Shown here piece after piece: positions 56,778-64,000 of a DNA stretch of 64,000 nt (the stretch's first letter is position 1; each line of letters starts with the position of its first letter). This stretch comes from Leucaena leucocephala (lineage: Eukaryota; Streptophyta; Magnoliopsida; Fabales; Fabaceae): contig CM073569.1 in NCBI GenBank assembly GCA_037074615.1, forward strand, positions 4,718,001-4,782,000, written 5' to 3'. A program made the translations under genes and the position numbers. The notes under the pieces were generated by a model. The model ran no database searches. It worked only from the letters and a program-made list of their open reading frames with translations, and was not told where the DNA came from.

Positions 56778-59700
56778 ATGGGAACCAAAGTGCAGAATCT
56801 ACCAGGGCAACACTCAATGAGGGACCTTAATGAGGAATCCATCAGTTGTGGCTGGCCTTTATTTTATGGAGATAAAGCACATACCAATGGGCAGTATTAT
56901 AATGATTATCAGCCACGTGCAGAGGGATGCTCAGTATATGATAAAGATTTTGTGAAACAGATGATACTTGAGCACGATGCCATATTTAAGAAACAGGTAT
57001 GAAGGTTATAAATTCATTGTTGTCCTTGGCCAGTTGCTTGAGTTGTACAGATGGAGTAGGTTTGTGGTTAGCCAATTGAAAATAAAGATGTGAGTTTTTG
57101 AGTAAGAAGTTTACTTAGTCAAACTACTTCAGAGCTTTTTTTTCTTGTAACATCTCCCATTTCATCTTCTGCAATGGTTCACAAGTACATAATATGATAA
57201 TAATAGTTGTTGCAAGGTTGAGTTTACTCAGTTGCAGATGTAGGACTGTTTATAACATGGTTTTGCTGTGTGTGATCAATCAGGTCTATGAACTTCACCG
57301 TTTGTACAATGTACAAAAGAGTTTGATGGATGAAGTAAAGAGTAAAGAGTTGCGCAAGTATTGCTTTCCTACCGAGGCATTATTTTCAACGGATCGCTTG
57401 GCATCTCAAATCATATCTGAAGATGGCCAGAAATGGCATTATTCTGGATTTCCTATGGCAAATTCTACTGGTGCTGCTAGACCATATATTTCGGGTGTTG
57501 AGGGTGTTCATTCTTCCTTGGCTTCTGCTCAAGGAAATGGTAAGCAAGCTGGTCTGTTTCCATTGTCGAATGGGAATAGTTCAAAAGATGCTGTGTTAGA
57601 GTTCAGACCCTCAAAGGTGAGGAGGAAAATGTTGTTTGATCTTCAACTCCCAGCCGATCAGTATGTTGATACCGAGGACATTGAAAAGCTAAGTGATGAA
57701 AATATGTGTGGTACAACTACATACCTGCCTGATAGAAATTGTACACATGAAAAGGAGAATAATGTGAAGCTATTTTGTGGCAATGGTGGAAAGGCTAGTA
57801 GCCATGAAGACAGTTCTCAATGTGATCAGTCTTCAAGGACCAAAAATGGTTTGGCTGACTTAAACAAGCCTGTTCAGGTGGAAGAAACAAATGCTTCTGT
57901 ATATGGTCATCTTAGTCATTATTCCTGTCAAGGGACAACTGAATGCTCTGATCTATCCGCCAAACAGAAGTCACGGTTTTTCAATCTGTCTGGGGATGGT
58001 TCACTCAACTCATATCACAGAAGTGATAGTCGGGCTCAAAGCAATGAATATTTGGAGAACATTGGAACTGGAAGAGGATGGATTTCATCAGTGCTTGAAT
58101 CAGGTTAGATTTCTTAGTGAGTTTTGTGGAGATTTGAAGGATTGAAAGTAGAGGAAAATAAAGCCTCAAAATATTATTAATCCTTGAATGAATGAGAATA
58201 CAAATACGCCTTTATATAGGCAAAAATATAAGTTAATAGGATAAACCTAGAATTTATTATAATCATAATATCTCAGATTTATTCTTCTAACATATGATAA
58301 TTTAATATTTAAATCTGATCCTAACTAATAAAATATAATATTAATTAATTAATAATTAATTCTAAACTAATGCATCTCAACACTCCCCCTCAAGCTGGAT
58401 ATACAGCTTGAATATTTGTATTTCTCAACACTCCCCTCAAGCTGGGAGGCAGTTTGGCTGTGAGAAGCATCATTATAGAAGAACTAGAACTTTGAATCCT
58501 TAAACCAGAAGTGACCACTAAACTAAAGTTGATTGAATCTTGAATCTGTATCTTAAGACAAAGTTGCGAACTTGATGAAGAACATCATTGTTGGATGTTT
58601 AACACATGCTCATACAATCATGGTAACCCACTTAGGTTTATACACTAATCTAACCTCACTTGAGAGAGGTAGACTAATCCCATAACCTATGAGATTTTGT
58701 GGAAAGAGACCCAAATTATCCTCTACCATCATAAAGCAACTTGCTCACATTTAAGAAACTGGTCATACTTCGAGGCAGATATTATGAATGTGTTATCATA
58801 GTTATCATCCATAAAATACGATAGGAGAAGATTTAACAAACCAATCGCTATATCCAGATCAAAAAAGCTTAACCAGATGTCACACCAGAGACAAGAATCA
58901 ACAAGTATCCAAGCTAAGAACAATATACTAGAGAGAGCAATAGCTACACCAGGGGCTTTGTTACAGAAAATACCAAACACAAAGGCATTACACGAGACAT
59001 TACGTGATATAATATAAAGCCGATTAGTATTGGAAGCACTTAATCAAAGTAAATACAGCAACCAAAGGCCACTCTAGGGACCAATCAGCAAGAAAATATT
59101 AACCAAGGTGCCAAACCTGTCTCACGGGGATAGAGGGGATTGTGAATTGAACAAAATAGAGATGACCTAACCTGGAAACATCGAACTAGAGTGCAAAACT
59201 ACTAGGGTAGGCTAGATTCAGTGAGTCGATGCCAGAGAAGACGAAAGCCGTCGAAGAAGGGCATTACTCACGCTGCTACGGGCTGGAGCATGAAACTGAT
59301 GTCAGAAACTCATGGTTGCGGGTGGGAATCACGCGCTGCTCGGATGATGACGAAACTTCAGGGGAGCCACCGATTGTAACTTACTTTGATACCATGTGGA
59401 GATTTGAAGGATTGAAAGTAGAGGAAAATAAAGCCTCAAAATATTATTAATCCTTGAATGAATGAGAATACAAATAAGCTTTTATATAGGCAAAAATATA
59501 AATTAATAGGATAAACCTAGAATCTGTCATAATCATAATATCTCAGATTTATTCTTCTAAGATATGATAATTTAATATTCAAATCTGATCCTAACTAATA
59601 AAATATAATATTAATTAATTAATAATTAATTCTAAACTAATGCATCTCAACACTCCCTCTCAAGCTGGATCTACAGCTTGAATATTTGTATTTCTCAACA

Positions 59701-62474
59701 AGTTTCCTCAAAACCATAGTTTTGAACCAAAGTCCCCACCCCAAATGAAAAAGCATTTATTTAGTTAGTCAACTTGAATTATCAAGCTGGACATTTGACA
59801 TTATTTTAGTGAAGTGATAGCAAAACTGTGCTTTGTTTAAATTGCTAAAATTTTAAATTTAGTATGTCTTGATATGATGATTTGTTCAGCTAGTCGTATA
59901 AGTCTGTTTGTTGTTTTTGATACGAGGGTTTGTTAAAACAAGCTGCTAAGAGAGACATAGCCATGAAGCTTTGATTTTGGTTCGTACTGCTGATGCTGAT
60001 GAATTATATGCCTTGTCTTTCCATTTCCCTCTTTCCAAGTTGATAAACTATAATTACTAGTTTACCATAATTTGAATTTTTTTTTGATAAATGTTAACTG
60101 GGCAAAGCAGTCAGATAGATATTTTCCTTTTGTATTAATTTCTTGATTTTTTTTTGGGTTTTATCTGTACTTTCCCATTTTGTTATTTGCAATGATCAAG
60201 CATTGATATCTGCTAAAATTTATTTATACCATCTAATAATTAATTATTACAGGGCAAGCCAAAAGTAACGGGAAACCTGTTCCTCAAGTTCTCAAACAAG
60301 AGAAATCAATTTCACCTTCCCAAATTGGGCAAGATGGACTCAACAAAGTCTGCGAGCCTCCATCGGACTGTCTAACCAACTTAAGCAAGGCTGATTTATG
60401 GAGGGAAAAGACAGTCATTGATTTAGAAGTCAGTGAAAGAAGTCATGAAATGTCCATGAACAAGCATCCTGAATCTGTTGCATCTTCACATAGATTTGGT
60501 CTCTCTTCTGTTTCTCCTTCTTCTAACTTGGCTAAGAGTTGGTCTCATTCGGCCTCTTCCGGGGAAATGGCAGGTAGCAGCTTAAACCAGAAATTGATGT
60601 CATTTAAGATGTCCCCATGTTTAAATTCACCTGGTACCTTGAGAAAGAGTTCCCTATCAGGTCAAAGTGATGGGATTTTTGGAGATAATTGGCCTGTAAA
60701 TACTAATTCCAAGTCTAACCCAGGTTATCGATCTGAGGTACGTGTACAGAATGGATTTTACCATGGGTTTTCATCTGGGTCCCAGGAGCCATCTGTGAAC
60801 ATCTCGTCGATTAGTTATGACTATCTAAACCATAATAATGATTACAAGGGAGTTTCTGAGAACCTTATTAACCATGGTTCAGCAAAATACAATAAGGGTT
60901 CAAACTGCAATGATGTGGAGTCTGGAAAAGATAAAAACTTGAACAGGCTGTTTTCAAGTGGTTCATCCAATAACTGTGTTTCCCAATCAGGTTTGGGGAT
61001 CATGGACCGAGAACAGAAGCATGAGGAACATCTTGCAGTGTTACCTGGGCTTAAACTGAAGCGGGCTTTCAAGAATGAGGTGCTAAACACTGGCAGAGGT
61101 TTTACAGCAGGGGAGTCAAGTATCTCACAAGCTGTTTCATCATTCAACCAAGACAAAACTGGAAAGGGGCCAGGGCCTACTGGAAGTTTTATGCACGCTC
61201 TAACTTCAGCTTCGTGTTCTAATGATTTCAAGCCAAGGAGGACAGAGGTAGGTGACGGCTCTAATATTAAGAAAATTCTTGGTGTTCCCATATTTGATAT
61301 GCCCCAGATTTCTCCTAAGAAAGAGTCTTCTTCGTCCACATCTCCTTCCGTGTCAATTCCTCGCCCATTTGATACAGAAAGAGTGGAAAATAATCAGAAA
61401 AAAGGGGTGCTTGATATTAACTTGCCTTGCGATGATGAAGTTCTTGAGTTGGAGAAACAGGTTGTTACAGAAAACATTGCTAGTGGGAAAGAGTCTTCTA
61501 TAACAGAAGCTAACACTAGAACCCAGATTGATCTGAACTTGAGCATGTGTGAGGATGAAGAATCTTTAGCTCCAATTTCTACTTCCCAAGTAAAAATGAA
61601 GCCAGTAATAGATCTGGAAGCCCCTGCTGTTCCTGAGGTAGAGGAAGATGCCATTGAAGAGAAGCAGCTAGAAACTCCTCTTGTATCAGCAAGAGGCTCC
61701 CAAGACGTACTTGGACAGCCAGAGGATGAACTTCTGAAGTGCGCTGCAGAGGCGATAGTGGCCATTTCATCTCTTCCCTGTAATCAAGTGGATGATGTGA
61801 TCAGCAGTTCATCTGAAAGTCCAATGGTGGACCCACTTAATTGGTTTGTTGCCGTAGTTTTGGATACTTCGAGGGAAGAATATGGAGAACATAATAAGGA
61901 GGAATCTACCTCTGAAGAAATGGATTACTTTGAGTCCATGACATTGAAACTGACAGAGACCAAGGAAGAAGACTACATGCCTAAGCCTCTTATTCCAGAC
62001 AACTTCAAAGTCGACGAACCTGGGCCAACTTCGTTACCTACACGGACTCGAAGAGGCCCTGCAAGGAGAGGGAGGCAAAAGAGGGATTTCCAAAGGGACA
62101 TCCTTCCAGGCATTGCATCTTTATCAAGGCATGAAGTAACAGAAGATCTTCAGACATTTTGGGGGCTCATGAGAGCCACAGGTCATCCGTGGCATTCAGG
62201 GTTAACTCGAAGAAGCTCTTCTAGGAATGGATGTGGCCGGGGAAGACGGCGATTGCAGGTTACCCCATCTCCCCCTCCCCCTCCCCCTCCCCCTCCCCCT
62301 CCCCCTCCCCCGGTGGCAAACAACGAAACTAGTACCCGACTGATGCAGCACCTCAATAATATTGAAGTGGTTGGATTGGAAGATAGAAGCCTACCAGGTT
62401 GGGGCAAGACTACCAGAAGGCCTCGTAGGCAGAGATGCCCAGCCGGTAACCCTCCACCTATCCTGTTAACCTAA
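56778..62474 (+). CDS. DUF863 family protein
   Basis: Three coding exons (56778-56996, 57284-58103, 60253-62474) in consistent phase encode 1,086 residues. The family signature VYELHRLYNVQKSLMDE opens exon 2 (residues 74-90). The conserved C-terminal block follows an Arg-rich likely nuclear signal (RTRRGPARRGRQKRD) and contains ILPGIASLSRHEVTEDLQTF and GLMRATGHPWHSGLTRRSSS. Several short acidic motifs (LDINLPCDDEV, IDLNLSMCEDEE) recall EAR-type repression motifs. A run of 15 prolines encoded by CCCCCT repeats (62271-62312) lies near the end. The protein is otherwise low-complexity and Ser-rich. DUF863 proteins are plant-specific, probably nuclear and of unknown function. The intron 58104-60252 holds a 1.6-kb LTR element starting only 21 bp after the donor. 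Frame and splice sites are intact, so the gene appears functional. Confidence 0.92.
58125..58430 (-). repeat. 3' LTR of the intronic element
   Basis: Left copy on the plus strand, which is the 3' LTR in element orientation. It carries a second copy of the border motif CTCAACACTCCCCCTCAAGC about 48 bp inside its outer end. Confidence 0.9.
59395..59700 (-). repeat. 5' LTR of the intronic element
   Basis: Right copy on the plus strand, adjacent to the primer-binding site. About 96-97% identical to the other LTR by direct comparison. Confidence 0.9.
62271..62312 (+). repeat. Coding CCCCCT microsatellite
   Basis: About seven hexamer units in frame encode part of a 15-proline run in the DUF863 protein. 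The opposite strand is a series of G5 runs and is strongly prone to forming a G-quadruplex. Confidence 0.9.
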
Positions 62475-63277
62475 TTTTAGTAAGAGGCTCAGATTAATAG
62501 ATGAGAGTTTGTAGAGGGTAAGCGGGGTGGTCTTCTTGCACATATGGCAAAAACATGTCAGCTTGGGGGATTTTTCTTGTACATTTTTTCAACCCGTATT
62601 TGGGTAAATATTCCTGGTTGCCAGTCTCTGAGTCATAGCAACTTGTATTGTTTCTGAATAATGTTGTTTGATTTCTTCCAAGTTATTCTCTTTAAAGAAC
62701 TTGTGAGACATGGGTTCCTCCTTCAATTAATGCCTTCTCACTTGAATTTCTAGATATAGCAGTGATTTGTTTAGCTATTCTAGGTACTGCATTTGAGTTC
62801 AGCCTGCCTCCACAAAAGAGAGCTTTGGTTTAGCTTAAGCTATGTAGTGTGTGAATTCTCTTATTACTGTCCTCAAGACACTTTCCATTAAGAAATGTAG
62901 TTTAATCAAATACTTTCCATTCTCTTATAGCGATTAGAAAAAAGAAGACGACGACATTGTCTATGGTCATTCCATATTATTTATTATAGTGGGGGATTTT
63001 ATGTAGTTCTTCCAGATCAGCACAGGAATAAAGTATTGAAATGAAAGATATGCTAAGAATTTTGAGGCTGAGAATTTTCAGGTGCAGAAGTTGTACTACA
63101 TGGCAGATTCAGTGGATTTGAATGATTGAAAAATGGCAGTTGACTGAATTGGAATGAACAAAGGCATGTTGTATGCCCTAAGGGAAATTCTAGTTGTTAA
63201 TTGGGAGATTTTAGGTGGATTCAGTCAATTAATAAATTAAGTCCATTAAGTTTAAACATATAAATTACATTAATATA
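62475..63277 (+). other. DUF863 3' UTR and downstream DNA
   Basis: T-rich sequence after the stop codon at 62472-62474 fits a plant 3' UTR (AATAAT at about 62658-62663 is a possible polyadenylation signal). No other gene was seen downstream. Confidence 0.45.
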
Positions 63278-63526
63278 TACTCCTCCGGTTTTTAATATAT
63301 GACCTAATTATAGAGTTGATTTTGATCTTAAATATAAAATTTATTTCTTATATTTATCAATTTTTTTTTCCAAATTACCCCTTATTGATATCCCATCGAC
63401 AATAATTAGGTAAGAGAGAAAATAAGAAGTTTAAGAAGATAATTAGGGTGATATTAATTAATTTAACTAATTTTTTAATCTAATCAAATTATTTTAATAG
63501 GTCCTATATTAAAGACTAGAGGAGTA
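63278..63526. mobile_element. Stowaway-like MITE copy 5 (best preserved)
   Basis: Left TACTCCTCCGGTTTTTAATA and right TATTAAAGACTAGAGGAGTA form clear inverted ends with TA at both borders. The interior (CTTATTGATATCCCATCGAC, GGTGATATTAATTAATTTAA) aligns with the other copies in the window and in part folds on itself. Confidence 0.7.
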
Positions 63527-63611
63527 TTATTTTTATTAACATGATTGTTATGTATTTATATAAATGCTAAAAAGTTGAAAAATAAAGGGAAAAGAGAGAG
63601 AGAGAAGGGGT

Positions 63612-63825
63612 GTAGTCAACAAATGTTAGTCTAGTTAATAAGGAGTTGATTCATAACTTATAAAATTGTGAGATCAAATTTTACTGTTAATGTGGAAACT
63701 TTATTTGTAGATAATTATTAGGTATTTTTGTAAACGCTATTTGAGTATAGAGGTATGTTATAACCCTAATATATTCTAATGACCTAACTTATCTAATTTC
63801 TTTTATTATAAAAAAAAATATAACC
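63612..63825 (+). mobile_element. SINE family 3 copy
   Basis: Head TTAGTCTAGTTAATAAGGAG (A-box-like), B-box-like GTGAGATCAAATTT, body TTTTGTAAACGCTATTTGAG, and an A-run near 63808-63820. This is the most complete of the family 3 copies here. No clear target duplication. Confidence 0.5.
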
Positions 63826-64000
63826 TTAAAAGGTTAGATCAGTTGACTAGAGAACCATGTGTAGAGATAGATATGCCATACTTTAAAGCATTATTTAGTT
63901 GGAGGTTTTTGAAGGGGAGGGTAGAGGAGGGTAGGGAAAATGTTTGTTTGGTTCAAAAAATTGAGGGGAGCGGAGGAGAATTTTTTTGTCTTCTTCTTCT
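63826..64000. other. Right edge, probable start of another MITE
   Basis: G/A-rich AGGGGAGGGTAGAGGAGGGT near 63910-63940 and a TGTTTGTTTGGTT stretch resemble the left end of a further MITE that runs out of the window. Confidence 0.3.

Larger units (their letters stand above)
58125..59700 (-). mobile_element. Non-autonomous Copia-type LTR element in a DUF863 intron
   Basis: Two 306-bp LTRs (58125-58430 and 59395-59700) begin TGTGGAG and end CAACA on the plus strand. A perfect 5-bp duplication AGTTT flanks them (58120-58124, 59701-59705). Read on the minus strand, the primer-binding site TGGTATCAAAG (like the TGGTATCAGAGC complement of initiator tRNA-Met) touches the 5' LTR, and a GAGGGGAG polypurine tract precedes the 3' LTR. 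The LTRs differ at about 10 of 306 positions. The 964-bp interior has no gag or pol, so the element depended on an autonomous Copia relative. It lies in antisense to the DUF863 gene. Confidence 0.93.

Noticed and set aside
58729..58980. 83-residue hydrophobic frame inside the LTR element
   Set aside because: No gag, protease, integrase or reverse transcriptase motifs. Probably chance in the non-coding interior.
60842..61770. Minus-strand frames of up to 165 residues
   Set aside because: Antisense shadows of the long DUF863 exon, whose sense frame has family motifs.
1..64000. CRISPR-like arrays
   Set aside because: The repeats present are tandem units, SINEs or MITEs. There are no regularly spaced repeats with unique spacers, and the DNA is clearly plant nuclear.

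Overview
The window is nuclear DNA of a flowering plant, most likely a eudicot. It is AT-rich with GC-richer coding islands. Genes have many short GT-AG introns and include plant-only families (WRKY, DUF538, DUF863, GT61). The spaces between genes are filled with SINEs, hAT and Stowaway-like MITEs, a small Copia-type LTR element and a LINE relic. The sequence alone does not identify the species. There are no operons, CRISPR arrays or bacterial features.

Genes left to right: an EDR2-like DUF1336 protein (+, coding 9418-11956), a group I WRKY transcription factor of the WRKY3/4 type (-, 13185-15646), translation factor eIF5A (-, 19656-21382), a decayed BUB3.3-like spindle-checkpoint relic (-, 26068-26360) head to head with a tRNA-Trp (+, 26455-26526), an inverted second copy of that tRNA block (tRNA-Trp, -, 30609-30680), an unidentified coding-like fragment (32449-33155), a DUF538 protein (-, 35162-37624), a GT61 glycosyltransferase with a reading-frame break (-, 38683-40629), and a large DUF863 nuclear-type protein (+, 56778-62474) whose third coding-region intron boundary carries an LTR retroelement (58125-59700).

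From memory of Arabidopsis gene order, DUF863, eIF5A, WRKY4 and DUF1336 lie next to each other (At1g13940-At1g13970), and BUB3.3 lies beside another eIF5A gene (At1g69400/At1g69410). The same families are found together here in a compatible order. The window therefore looks like an ancient conserved gene block stretched by transposons, in which BUB3.3 has decayed to fragments. The genes have separate roles (defence signalling, transcription, translation, cell wall) and no shared pathway is implied.

The regions 1-8100, 16000-19300, 21600-35000 and 41000-54800 are mostly repeats. They hold three tRNA-like SINE families, five hAT-like elements with 7-8 bp target duplications (one nested inside a SINE), at least five Stowaway-like MITEs, a foldback element with tandem-repeat arms, a long hairpin MITE, and a LINE relic between two ~0.8 kb direct repeats. 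I found no previously undescribed biochemical system. The most interesting signals are the relic BUB3.3/tRNA-Trp inverted duplication, the conserved gene block, the intronic LTR element with a duplicated polypurine/LTR-edge motif, and the nested SINE/hAT cluster.
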